Positions 25,251 to 34,058 of a DNA stretch of 64,000 nucleotides are shown here, piece by piece. This stretch comes from an uncultured Prevotella sp. Its GTDB lineage: Bacteria; Bacteroidota; Bacteroidia; Bacteroidales; Bacteroidaceae. Both the position numbers and the translations under genes were made by a program. Position 1 is the stretch's first letter. Each line of letters opens with the position of its first letter. The stretch covers positions 11,488-75,487 of the forward strand of contig USEC01000004.1 in NCBI GenBank assembly GCA_900553595.1, written 5' to 3'. The notes beneath the pieces were generated by a model that did not search any database, was not told where the DNA came from, and was given only the letters and a program-made list of their open reading frames with translations.

Positions 25251-28200
25251 TTAGTATTCACCCCAAGCCTTTATGTCGATGTCCTCAAGTTTCGTGGTGC
25301 AGAATGCGTAGATGAACGCACTCGCAAGGCGCGAATTGGTGATAAGAGGCACATTAAGGTCGATGGCTGCACGGCGAATCTTGTAACCGTTGGAAAGTTC
25401 TGAACTTGTAAGGTTCTTAGGAATGTTCACCACCATGTCTATTTCGTGGTTGTGAAGCATGTCGAGAGCCTTAGGTTCATCACCCTCTTCCGATGGCCAC
25501 AGCACATGGGTGTTGTCGATGCCGTTCTCCTTGAGATACTTGCTTGTACCGCCTGTAGCATAAAGCTTGTAGCCGTTCTCTACCAACATCTTCGCCGCAT
25601 CAAGCATTTCTGCCTTCTGCTTTGCACCACCGGTAGAGAGAAGAACCGTCTTCTTAGGTATGCGGTGACCGACAGAAAGCATGCTCTTCAGGAGAGCGGT
25701 GTTGGTGTCGTCGCCCAAGCAGCCCACCTCGCCGGTAGAACTCATATCCACACCAAGCACGGGGTCGGCCTTTTGCAGACGGTTGAATGAGAACTGCGAT
25801 GCCTTGATACCCACATAATCGAGGTCGAAGAGGTTCTTGCTCGGCTTCTCAACGGGCAGACCAAGCATGACACGGGTAGCCAATTCAATAAGATTTATCT
25901 TGAGAACCTTGCTCACAAACGGGAACGAACGTGATGCACGGAGGTTGCACTCGATGACAAGGATGTCGTTGTCGCGGGCCATAAACTGGATGTTGAACGG
26001 ACCGTTAATGTGCAATTCCTTTGCAATCTGGCGTCCAACACGCTTCACACGGCGCACAGTCTCAACATAAAGTTTCTGCGGCGGGAACTGGATGGTAGCG
26101 TCGCCGGAGTGTACACCGGCAAATTCTATGTGCTCTGAAATTGCGTATGCTATCACTTCACCGTTCTTTGCCACGGCGTCCATCTCAATTTCCTTGGCAT
26201 GCTCGATAAACTTGCTCACAACAACGGGGTGGTCCTCACTCACATTTGCAGCAAGCTGGAGGAAGCGTTTCAGCTCGTCCTCGTTGGAGCAGACATTCAT
26301 CGCCGCACCGGAAAGAACGTATGACGGACGCACAAGAACCGGGAATCCGACGCGTTCAATGAAGCGGTCGATGTCCTCCATGCTCGTAAGCGCACTCCAT
26401 TCAGGCTGGTTGATGCCGTTGTTGGTAAGCATCTGCGAGAACTTGGCACGGTCTTCGGCATTGTCAATGTCCTGCGCTTTGGTGCCGAGAATAGGTACAT
26501 GCTGCTCATCGAGACGCATCGCGAGGTTGTTTGGAATCTGTCCACCGGTGGAAACTATTACACCGTGAGGCTGTTCGAGATCGATAATGTCCATAACACG
26601 CTCGAATGTTAGCTCGTCGAAGTAGAGACGGTCGCACATGTCATAGTCGGTGGACACGGTTTCGGGGTTATAGTTAATCATTACCGAACGATAACCCTCC
26701 TTACGGATAGTCTCAAGAGCCTGGACTCCGCACCAGTCGAACTCAACAGAAGAACCGATACGGTAAGCACCGGAACCCAACACAACAATAGAGCGGTGAT
26801 CGTTGTCGAAGGTTATGTCGCTCTTCACACCTGCGTATGTCACATACAGATAGTTGGTCTGCGCCGGATATTCGGCAGCAAGAGTGTCTATCTGCTTCAC
26901 AACCGGCAATATGCCATAGTTCTTACGGCGTGAACGGACAACAAGAGAAGCTTTCTGCATGGAGTGCAGCTCATCCTCCAAGCCCACAGCACGCGCTATC
27001 TGGAAATCAGTAAAGCCGTAAACCTTGGCTGTGCGAAGGAGTTCCTTGTCAAGAGTGTTGATGTTGCACTTCTTCATCTCTTCGTCTATGTCGATGATGT
27101 GCTTGAGTTTCTCAAGGAACCACTTGTCAATCTTCGTGAGTTCATGAATCTGTTCAACAGTATAGCCCTTGTGCATAGCCTTTGAAATGACGAACACACG
27201 CTTGTCGGTGGGTTCGCGCAAAGCAGCATCTATATCGTCAATCTCAAGTTCCTTGTTCTCCACGAAGCCGTGCATACCCTGCCCTATCATGCGCAAACCC
27301 TTCTGGATAGCCTCCTCAAAGTTGCGGCCTATTGCCATAACTTCACCTACTGACTTCATTGAAGAGCCGAGTTCCTTATCTACGCCACGGAACTTGGAGA
27401 GGTCCCAACGCGGAATCTTGCAGACAACGTAGTCGAGTGCAGGTTCAAAGAAAGCCGAAGTGGTTTTGGTAACGGAGTTCTTCAGCTCGAACAAACCGTA
27501 ACCCATGCCAAGCTTTGCAGCAACAAAAGCAAGCGGATAACCAGTCGCCTTAGACGCAAGGGCAGAAGAACGGCTCAATCGAGCGTTCACCTCGATTACG
27601 CGATAATCCTCCGACTGTGGGTCGAAAGCATACTGCACGTTACATTCACCAACGATACCGATGTGGCGGATAATCTTTATTGCGAGTGCACGGAGCTTGT
27701 GATATTCCGAGTTTGTAAGTGTCTGCGACGGAGCGATAACGATAGATTCACCCGTGTGGATGCCCAGAGGGTCGAAGTTTTCCATATTGCAGACGGTGAT
27801 ACAGTTGTCGTAACGGTCGCGCACCACCTCATACTCGATTTCCTTCCAACCCTTCAGACTCTTTTCAACAAGAACCTGCGGCGAGAAAGAGAAGGCTTTC
27901 TCAGCGAGCTTGTCGAGTTCCTCTTCATTGTCAGCGAAGCCGGAACCGAGTCCGCCGAGAGCATAAGCAGCACGGATAATGACCGGATACCCGAGTTCGG
28001 CAGCAGCCTTGCGGGTCTGCTCCATATTCTCACAAGCCTCGCTCTTAATGGTCTTCACGTTGATTTCATCAAGTTTCTCGACGAAGAGTTCGCGGTCTTC
28101 CGTGTCCATAATAGCCTGAACAGGAGTACCGAGCACCTTCACATTGTACTTTTCGAGTATGCCTTGACGATAAAGCTCCACTCCACAGTTAAGGGCAGTC

Positions 28201-28475
28201 TGTCCGCCGAAGGAGAGAAGGATGCCGTCAGGACGTTCTTTCTTGATTACTTCCTCAACAAAGTAAGGCTGAACGGGAAGGAAATAAATCTGGTCGGCGA
28301 CACCTTCCGATGTCTGTACCGTTGCGATGTTAGGATTGATGAGCACAGTTTCGACACCTTCCTCACGCAGAGCTTTAAGTGCCTGTGAACCGGAATAGTC
28401 AAATTCGCCAGCTTCTCCAATCTTCAATGCTCCCGAACCGAGCAATAAAACTTTCTTTATATTTTCGTCTTTCAT
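25251..28475 (-). CDS. carB: Carbamoyl-phosphate synthase large subunit
   Basis: CarB makes carbamoyl phosphate from bicarbonate, ammonia (from CarA) and two ATP, for pyrimidine and arginine synthesis. The 1074-residue protein has two homologous ATP-grasp halves: the first opens KVLLLGSGALKIGEAGEFDYSG and the second SIVVLGSGAYRIGSSVEFDW at about residue 563. A C-terminal MGS-like allosteric domain (about 940-1074) contains TGGTSKYLKENG. Length and order are those of the complete bacterial enzyme. It follows carA by 25 nt on the minus strand. Confidence 0.97.
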   Translation of the reverse strand: MKDENIKKVLLLGSGALKIGEAGEFDYSGSQALKALREEGVETVLINPNIATVQTSEGVADQIYFLPVQPYFVEEVIKKERPDGILLSFGGQTALNCGVELYRQGILEKYNVKVLGTPVQAIMDTEDRELFVEKLDEINVKTIKSEACENMEQTRKAAAELGYPVIIRAAYALGGLGSGFADNEEELDKLAEKAFSFSPQVLVEKSLKGWKEIEYEVVRDRYDNCITVCNMENFDPLGIHTGESIVIAPSQTLTNSEYHKLRALAIKIIRHIGIVGECNVQYAFDPQSEDYRVIEVNARLSRSSALASKATGYPLAFVAAKLGMGYGLFELKNSVTKTTSAFFEPALDYVVCKIPRWDLSKFRGVDKELGSSMKSVGEVMAIGRNFEEAIQKGLRMIGQGMHGFVENKELEIDDIDAALREPTDKRVFVISKAMHKGYTVEQIHELTKIDKWFLEKLKHIIDIDEEMKKCNINTLDKELLRTAKVYGFTDFQIARAVGLEDELHSMQKASLVVRSRRKNYGILPVVKQIDTLAAEYPAQTNYLYVTYAGVKSDITFDNDHRSIVVLGSGAYRIGSSVEFDWCGVQALETIRKEGYRSVMINYNPETVSTDYDMCDRLYFDELTFERVMDIIDLEQPHGVIVSTGGQIPNNLAMRLDEQHVPILGTKAQDIDNAEDRAKFSQMLTNNGINQPEWSALTSMEDIDRFIERVGFPVLVRPSYVLSGAAMNVCSNEDELKRFLQLAANVSEDHPVVVSKFIEHAKEIEMDAVAKNGEVIAYAISEHIEFAGVHSGDATIQFPPQKLYVETVRRVKRVGRQIAKELHINGPFNIQFMARDNDILVIECNLRASRSFPFVSKVLKINLIELATRVMLGLPVEKPSKNLFDLDYVGIKASQFSFNRLQKADPVLGVDMSSTGEVGCLGDDTNTALLKSMLSVGHRIPKKTVLLSTGGAKQKAEMLDAAKMLVENGYKLYATGGTSKYLKENGIDNTHVLWPSEEGDEPKALDMLHNHEIDMVVNIPKNLTSSELSNGYKIRRAAIDLNVPLITNSRLASAFIYAFCTTKLEDIDIKAWGEY

Positions 28476-28500
28476 CTTAATTCTTTGCTTGATTTGGTTA

Positions 28501-29577
28501 TTACTTCATACTCTCAACAAACTTGTCGAACATAAATTCCGTATCCACTGGACCGGAACATGCCTCCGGATGGAACTGGCTTGAGAACCAAGGCTTCGAC
28601 TTGTGACGGATTCCCTCATTGGAACCATCGTTCATATTCACGAATAGCTCCTCCCATTCTGTTCCAAGAGTCTTGGCATCAACGGCATATCCGTGGTTCT
28701 GCGAGGTGACAAAGCATTTCTCTGTACCCACCATACGCACTGGTTGGTTATGAGAACGGTGACCATATTTCAGTTTATAGATAGTGGCTCCGGCTGCCTT
28801 TGCGAGCAACTGGTTACCCATACAGATGCCACAGATAGGCTTGTCGCTGCGCTCCATCTGCTTCTTTATGATATTAACAGCCTTCTCACACATGTCAGGA
28901 TCGCCAGGACCGTTGGCAAGGAAGAGTCCGTCAAACTCCATATCGGTGTAATCATAATCCCAAGGCACTCTTATCACCTCGCAACCACGATTGATGAGAC
29001 AGCGGATGATGTTTGCCTTCACGCCACAATCCACCAGCACCACCTTCTTGTCAGCACCTTCATTATAGCGGATTATTTCCTTGCAGCTCACCTTATCAAC
29101 GAAGTTCACGCCCTCATATTCAGCTGTCGGGATATTGTCGGGTTCATCATCGAAGAGTATCTTTCCCATCATCACGCCATGTTCGCGCAACACTTTGGTG
29201 AGTTCGCGTGTGTCAATACCTGTTATTCCTGGCACTTTTTCACGCTTAAGCCAATCGGCAAGGCTCTCAACGGCATTCCAATGGCAGTAGCTCTCGCTGT
29301 AATCGGCAACGATTATAGCCGAAGCATAGATCTTGTCACTCTCCATAAATGTCGGCAGTCCGTTGTCTTCGAAAGAGAAAGGCGGCACGCCATAGTTTCC
29401 GACCAACGGATATGTCAGCGTCATGAGCTGTCCTGCGTATGAAGGATCGGTAAGTGACTCTGGATAACCCATCATGGCCGTGTTGAAAACCACCTCTCCT
29501 GCCACCGGGGTTTCATAACCGAACGACTTACCATGAAACTTGGTTCCATCTTCTAATACTAAAGTTACATTTCTCAT
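28501..29577 (-). CDS. carA: Carbamoyl-phosphate synthase small subunit (glutamine amidotransferase)
   Basis: CarA hydrolyses glutamine and channels ammonia to CarB. From the ATG at 29577 it has 358 residues: an N-terminal CPSase_sm domain (LEDGTKFHGKSFGYE... NTAMMGYPESLTDPSY) and a class I glutamine amidotransferase domain. The catalytic cysteine is in CGICMGNQLLA, the oxyanion segment is ANGPGDPD, and the His/Glu pair is in FHPEA. An in-frame ATG 11 codons upstream would add an AT-rich leader peptide not typical of the family, so I prefer 29577. It lies between the PurF-like gene and carB. Confidence 0.95.
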   Translation of the reverse strand: MRNVTLVLEDGTKFHGKSFGYETPVAGEVVFNTAMMGYPESLTDPSYAGQLMTLTYPLVGNYGVPPFSFEDNGLPTFMESDKIYASAIIVADYSESYCHWNAVESLADWLKREKVPGITGIDTRELTKVLREHGVMMGKILFDDEPDNIPTAEYEGVNFVDKVSCKEIIRYNEGADKKVVLVDCGVKANIIRCLINRGCEVIRVPWDYDYTDMEFDGLFLANGPGDPDMCEKAVNIIKKQMERSDKPICGICMGNQLLAKAAGATIYKLKYGHRSHNQPVRMVGTEKCFVTSQNHGYAVDAKTLGTEWEELFVNMNDGSNEGIRHKSKPWFSSQFHPEACSGPVDTEFMFDKFVESMK

Positions 29578-29638
29578 ATTTATATCTTCGATTTTAATAT
29601 TCTTATTCAATCCATATCAACCCTCACTTTTTCGCACC

Positions 29639-29675
29639 AAGAGAGTGTGCTATCATTACAATAACACACTCTCTT
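29639..29675. other. Perfect 11-bp hairpin in the purF-like/carA spacer
   Basis: Bases 29639-29649 pair exactly with 29665-29675 around a 15-nt loop. It lies between the PurF-like stop (29711) and the carA start (29577). No T run follows on either strand, so it may be an RNA-processing or regulatory hairpin rather than a simple terminator. Confidence 0.5.
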
Positions 29676-29710
29676 GTGTGGGGTGAAAGAGTTCTTTTTA
29701 TCTTGCGGTC

Positions 29711-31591
29711 TTAAATTCCCGCCTTTTCCATATAGCTTATAAAAGCCTGGTTGCAGAGTTTCGTGCCTCCCGGAGTGGGATATTTTCCGGTGAAATACCA
29801 GTCGCCTTTATGATTGGGTATTGCCTTATGCAGACCGTCAATCGACTGATATACTATCTCTACCGGGGTTTTAAGTCCCTCCGGCCGCAACATCTCCACA
29901 ATCTTTTCGTTTATCTCTTCGATAGTGAAAGGTTTGTAAATGTCGCGTACACAGTTGCGCATCAGTTCCTTTGGCTTCAAGAGTTCGAGCTTGCACGATT
30001 CATAAACGCGTCTGAGGAGGTCATCCATGCCACGCTCTTTTATCAGTTCCATTGTCGCACGGAATACGCAGAACTCCTCCAAATGCGGCATATCAATGCC
30101 GTAATAGTCGGGATAACGTATCTGCGGAGCCGATGAAACGATGACTATCTTCTTCGGATGCAAACGGTCAAGAATCCTCAAAATGCTCTTTTTAAGCGTT
30201 GTTCCGCGCACGATGGAGTCGTCTATCACCACAAGGTTGTCCACATCCGGCTCTATGCAACCGTAAGTGATGTCATAAACATGCGATGCAAGGTCGTTGC
30301 GCGAATTGCCTTCGGTGATGAACGTGCGCAGTTTGATGTCCTTTATAGCTACCTTCTCTGAGCGGATGTATGTATCAAGAATCGCATGCAGTTCCTCTTC
30401 GGTCGGAGTATGACCAAGTTGCTGAATCTTTTTTATCTTCAATTCGTTGCTATACTTCTTGAATCCGCTGAGAAGTCCGTAATATGCCACCTCTGCCGTG
30501 TTTGGAATGAATGAGAACACCGTGTGGTCTATATCCCCATCAACAGCCTTCAGCACGGGTTCGCACAGCAGTTCGCCCAAGCATTTACGCTCTTTGTATA
30601 TGTCACGATCCGATCCACGACTGAAATATATGCGCTCGAAAGAACATGCCGAGTCCCCCCGGCGTTCCAGAATCGTCTCTATTCTCACGCTTCCGTCCCT
30701 GCTTACGAGCAGAGCCGTGCCTGGTTCCAATTCATTTATATCCTCACATTCCAAATCAAACGTTGTCTGCAAGACCGGTCGTTCGGATGCGACGGCGACA
30801 AATTCATCCGTCTTTATATAGAAAGCAGGGCGTATTCCCCACGGGTCGCGCATGGAGAACATCTCCCCACTGCCCGTAAGTCCGCACATGACATAACCTC
30901 CATCAAAGTCGGGCATGGCTGTTCTCAGCACGTTTCCCATCCGGATATGATTGTCAATGTAGTGCGTCAAATCCATACCGGAGAGTCCTTTTCCTTTCGC
31001 CTCAACGAAATTGCGCTCCGCTTCACGGTCAAGCCGATGCCCAATAAGGTCCAGCAAGGTGTAACCGTCACTGTAAATTCGCGGGAACATACCCTGTTCA
31101 AGCATTTTATGGAACACCTCATCAATATTTGTCATATTGAAGTTTCCGCAAATGCAAAGGTTTTTCGCCTGCCAATTGTCCCTGCGCAAGAACGGGTGGA
31201 CGTATGAAATCCCTCGTTTTCCAGTTGTGGAATAGCGCAAATGCCCCATATACAGTTCTCCTGCAAACGGCAGATGCTCCTTGGCAAAGTCCGCATCAGA
31301 GATAAGTTCCGCCGACAGATGTGCATATTCCTTATGCACACGCCCGAAAATTTCGGATATTGCGTCCTTCCCTTCAGCACGTTCACGAAACATAAATTCC
31401 GTTCCCGGCTGTCCGTCGAGCTTTACACAAGCCATACCGGCACCTTCCTGTCCACGGTTATGCTGTTTCTCCATCATCAGATAGAGTTTGTTCAGCCCGA
31501 ACATCCATGTACCATACTTCTCCTGATAGTACTGCAACGGCTTGAGCAATCGAATCATTGCCACGCCACATTCATGCTTTAACGGTTCCAC
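29711..31591 (-). CDS. Amidophosphoribosyltransferase-like class II glutamine amidotransferase (626 aa)
   Basis: A PurF-family protein with an N-terminal Ntn glutaminase domain. The nucleophile would be C8 in KHECGVAMI after removal of a 7-residue propeptide. MGHLRYSTTG and CGNFNMTN match glutaminase-site segments. The C-terminal phosphoribosyltransferase domain has the PRPP loop VVIDDSIVRGTT at about 451-462. PurF makes phosphoribosylamine, the first step of purine synthesis. At 626 residues it is well over the 460-510 of ordinary PurF. It sits directly before carA-carB, unlike normal pur operons. It may be the organism's PurF or a paralogue; the window cannot tell. Confidence 0.75.
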   Translation of the reverse strand: MEPLKHECGVAMIRLLKPLQYYQEKYGTWMFGLNKLYLMMEKQHNRGQEGAGMACVKLDGQPGTEFMFRERAEGKDAISEIFGRVHKEYAHLSAELISDADFAKEHLPFAGELYMGHLRYSTTGKRGISYVHPFLRRDNWQAKNLCICGNFNMTNIDEVFHKMLEQGMFPRIYSDGYTLLDLIGHRLDREAERNFVEAKGKGLSGMDLTHYIDNHIRMGNVLRTAMPDFDGGYVMCGLTGSGEMFSMRDPWGIRPAFYIKTDEFVAVASERPVLQTTFDLECEDINELEPGTALLVSRDGSVRIETILERRGDSACSFERIYFSRGSDRDIYKERKCLGELLCEPVLKAVDGDIDHTVFSFIPNTAEVAYYGLLSGFKKYSNELKIKKIQQLGHTPTEEELHAILDTYIRSEKVAIKDIKLRTFITEGNSRNDLASHVYDITYGCIEPDVDNLVVIDDSIVRGTTLKKSILRILDRLHPKKIVIVSSAPQIRYPDYYGIDMPHLEEFCVFRATMELIKERGMDDLLRRVYESCKLELLKPKELMRNCVRDIYKPFTIEEINEKIVEMLRPEGLKTPVEIVYQSIDGLHKAIPNHKGDWYFTGKYPTPGGTKLCNQAFISYMEKAGI

Positions 31592-31705
31592 TGTCGTGTC
31601 TAATATTAATTTATCCTAATTATCTTTTCCCTTTATTACTCAAAAGTTCCATAAGAAAGGCAACTTATTATATTAATAATCGTGGGATACCTATATTCAT
31701 ATATG

Positions 31706-31738
31706 AAAAGAGCGTCAAACCATAAAAGCCCAACGCTC
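31706..31738 (-). terminator. Short hairpin terminator after the wza-like gene
   Basis: GAGCGT (31710-31715) pairs with ACGCTC (31733-31738). On the minus strand four Ts follow the stem. The stem is only 6 bp, so it is a modest terminator. Confidence 0.5.
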
Positions 31739-31746
31739 AATATTAT

Positions 31747-32544
31747 TTATCTGAGAATATTCACAATCAAAGAAGCCACCGAAGTAACGATACCAATGAA
31801 TGATATCCACAACGAAGTCGAAGGACCTATAGAAGCACCTGAAGCCTTGGTCTTGTTAGGTTCAACATAGATGTAATCGTTTTGCTGAACATAATAATAA
31901 GGCGAATTGATGATGTTGGCATCATTCAGGTTCAGACGGTGAACCTCTTTCTGACCATCAGCATTTTCACGAATAAGAAGGACATTGTCACGTTTGCCAT
32001 AGATGGTAAGATCGCCAGCTTGGGCTATAGCTTCCAGCACGCTCATCTTGTCTGTCGTCACCGGTACGACCTTGGGAGAAACCACTTCACCTGCAACAGT
32101 CACACGATAGCTTGACATGCGCACTGTCACTACGGGATGTTCCGTCTTTGAAAGGTATGGCTTTATCTTGTTTGTGATATATGTTTCACATTCTGTCTTT
32201 GTCATGCCAGCTACTCTGATTCTGCCGATAACGGGATAATCAATTTCTCCATTGTTGTCAACGAGATATTGAAGAAGCGAACCTGTAGATGAACCTATGC
32301 GAGCATCAGTTCCAAGCGTAGCTTGAATGGAAAGGTTGAAAGGGCTTGCTGTCGCAGGATCTGAGGTTACGACAGTGATGGTAAGCAGATCCTTTGGCAT
32401 GATACGGGCATCATACAAACCTCTTGACGCAGCCAAATCGACATTATCAACATTTTGGAAATACGACACCTTTCTCGCAGATGAACAACTACCAAGGAGC
32501 AGTATCATTGCCATCAAGACAAATGGGAATACTAATTTCTTCAT
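31747..32544 (-). CDS. Wza-type polysaccharide export lipoprotein
   Basis: An outer-membrane polysaccharide export protein (Wza/SLBB family). From the ATG at 32544 it has 265 residues. It has a lipoprotein signal peptide with lipobox LGSC (lipidated C20). A Poly_export domain (PKDLLTITVV... GEIDYPVIGRIRVAGMTKTE) and a SLBB domain (RVTVAGEVVSPKVVPVT... LEAIAQAGDLTIYG) follow. A C-terminal hydrophobic helix (about 244-264) ends the protein, as in many Bacteroidetes homologues. It probably works with the Wzc-like kinase at 39950, although the two are 7 kb apart. A strong promoter precedes it; the longer frame starts too close to that promoter to be used. Confidence 0.87.
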   Translation of the reverse strand: MKKLVFPFVLMAMILLLGSCSSARKVSYFQNVDNVDLAASRGLYDARIMPKDLLTITVVTSDPATASPFNLSIQATLGTDARIGSSTGSLLQYLVDNNGEIDYPVIGRIRVAGMTKTECETYITNKIKPYLSKTEHPVVTVRMSSYRVTVAGEVVSPKVVPVTTDKMSVLEAIAQAGDLTIYGKRDNVLLIRENADGQKEVHRLNLNDANIINSPYYYVQQNDYIYVEPNKTKASGASIGPSTSLWISFIGIVTSVASLIVNILR

Positions 32545-32589
32545 AATAAAACTTAGCAACTTTGTTAAAGTGTTATTTATAACTTTCTG

Positions 32590-32621
32590 CAAAAATACTA
32601 CATATTTCGGAAATCCACAAA
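32590..32621 (-). promoter_or_regulatory. Promoter of the wza-like gene
   Basis: On the minus strand TTTG (32621-32618), a 20-nt spacer, then TATTTTTG (32597-32590): a full match to the Bacteroidetes -33/-7 promoter. The predicted leader is about 40 nt. Confidence 0.75.
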
Positions 32622-32948
32622 GATTTGGCGGAATAATTTATAAAGAAGCGTTACTTACACAAAACTTGCCAGACTCTTTCAATTTTAATATATATAATGT
32701 ACCTTTTCACAACAACAATTAACAACTCCACATTCCCGAAAAAGCCAAGTCCCGAAATCGTCTTCTATGACAAAAAAAAAGGAAAACAAATTATGAACAC
32801 CCTCATAACACGGGTTCAAAATGACACTTTGCGCTCATTTATGTTTAAATTTGTTATTTTTAAGGCTAAATTTTGAATATTTTATAATTTCGACCGAAAA
32901 CGAATGCAAAAATACCGTGAAAGAATATGGAAAACCATTTTTTTATAT
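32622..32948. other. Non-coding spacer between divergent wza-like and ansA genes
   Basis: This AT-rich stretch of about 330 nt lies between the two promoters. I see no gene, repeat of the families noted elsewhere, or strong hairpin in it. Confidence 0.6.
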
Positions 32949-32956
32949 TAATTTTG
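32949..32956 (+). promoter_or_regulatory. Candidate -7 element for ansA
   Basis: TAATTTTG matches TAnnTTTG, 31 nt before the ATG at 32988. The -33 position has no clear TTG. Confidence 0.5.
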
Positions 32957-32987
32957 CTGCGATTACATTTCACACCTTTAATTGATT

Positions 32988-34040
32988 ATGAGCAACGACA
33001 GAGTCTTTACCCGTCTGAACAAGGTGCTGCTGATTTATACCGGCGGCACAATAGGTATGGGACTAAATCCGAGAACGAACGCACTTGAGCCGCTCGACTT
33101 TGACCATCTCATCAGCAACCTCCCCGAATTCTCCTGTCTTCAGACAGATGTTGATGTTTACCAGTTCAACGAACCAATTGATTCGAGTGATATGTCTCCG
33201 CGCAAATGGGCACAACTCGTAAGGATTATAAGTAAGCAATACGACCAATACGACGGTTTTGTCATACTTCACGGCACCGACACGATGGCTTATTCAGCAT
33301 CGGCGTTGTCGTTCCTGCTTGAGAATCTCACCAAGCCTGTGATTTTTACCGGCAGCCAGCTCCCTGTAGGCCAGCTTCGCACCGACGGCAAAGAGAACCT
33401 GCTCACAAGCATTGAACTCGCCTCCGCACACGACGAGGAGGGACATCCGCTTGTTCCGGAAGTATGCATATATTTCAACGGACATCTGCTTCGCGGCAAC
33501 CGTAGTACCAAACAGAACACAGAAGGATTCAACGCCTTCGACACGTTCAACTATCCGCACCTCTGCGATGTCGGCGTGACATTCAACTTCAACACGCATT
33601 ACATCCTGAAGCCCGACTACAACAGCCCAATGATTCCTCATACCGCCATGGACCCCAACGTGGTGGTGTTCTCTATATTCCCCGGCATTCAGGAATCCAT
33701 AGTGCGCCATGTGCTTGAATCGCCCGAACTTCGAGGCATCGTGATGCGCAGTTTCGGCAGCGGCAACGCTCCACAGAAGCCGTGGCTGCTCCGCCTTCTC
33801 AAGGACGCGTCACTCCGCGGTGTCACCATAGTAAATATAACCCAGTGCATTTCAGGCTCCGTTGAAATGGGACGCTATGATGCCGGTTATCAGTTAAAGG
33901 AAGCAGGAGTCGTGAGCGGATATGACAGCACGGTGGAAAGCGCCGTCACCAAGCTCATGTATCTGCAAGCAAAATACACCGACAACAACCTCATAAGAAG
34001 CAACATGACCCGTTGTCTGTGCGGTGAAATGACAAAATAA
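32988..34040 (+). CDS. ansA: Type I L-asparaginase
   Basis: The enzyme hydrolyses L-asparagine to aspartate and ammonia. From the ATG at 32988 it has 350 residues with no signal peptide, which fits the cytoplasmic type I enzyme. The first catalytic segment is LIYTGGTIGMG (about 15-25) and the second is ILHGTDTMAYSASAL (about 93-107). The family segment GSQLPVGQLRTDGKEN is also present. A TTG two codons upstream keeps the frame, but the ATG is preferred. It is convergent with the glycosyltransferase gene; the two stops are 9 nt apart inside a shared terminator. Confidence 0.93.
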   Translation: MSNDRVFTRLNKVLLIYTGGTIGMGLNPRTNALEPLDFDHLISNLPEFSCLQTDVDVYQFNEPIDSSDMSPRKWAQLVRIISKQYDQYDGFVILHGTDTMAYSASALSFLLENLTKPVIFTGSQLPVGQLRTDGKENLLTSIELASAHDEEGHPLVPEVCIYFNGHLLRGNRSTKQNTEGFNAFDTFNYPHLCDVGVTFNFNTHYILKPDYNSPMIPHTAMDPNVVVFSIFPGIQESIVRHVLESPELRGIVMRSFGSGNAPQKPWLLRLLKDASLRGVTIVNITQCISGSVEMGRYDAGYQLKEAGVVSGYDSTVESAVTKLMYLQAKYTDNNLIRSNMTRCLCGEMTK

Positions 34041-34058
34041 GCCTGCCGCTTATTTTTT
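34035..34058. terminator. Terminator overlapping both stop codons of ansA and the glycosyltransferase
   Basis: AAATAAGC (34035-34042) pairs with GCTTATTT (34048-34055) around a 5-nt loop, with further Ts to 34058. The left arm contains the ansA stop and the right arm the stop of the opposing gene. It is best oriented for the plus strand, with A-rich sequence giving some T content on the minus side. Confidence 0.75.

Noticed and set aside
29578..29610. carA start 11 codons upstream
   Set aside because: The added residues are AT-rich leader and not typical; the family start MRNVTLVLEDG fits 29577.
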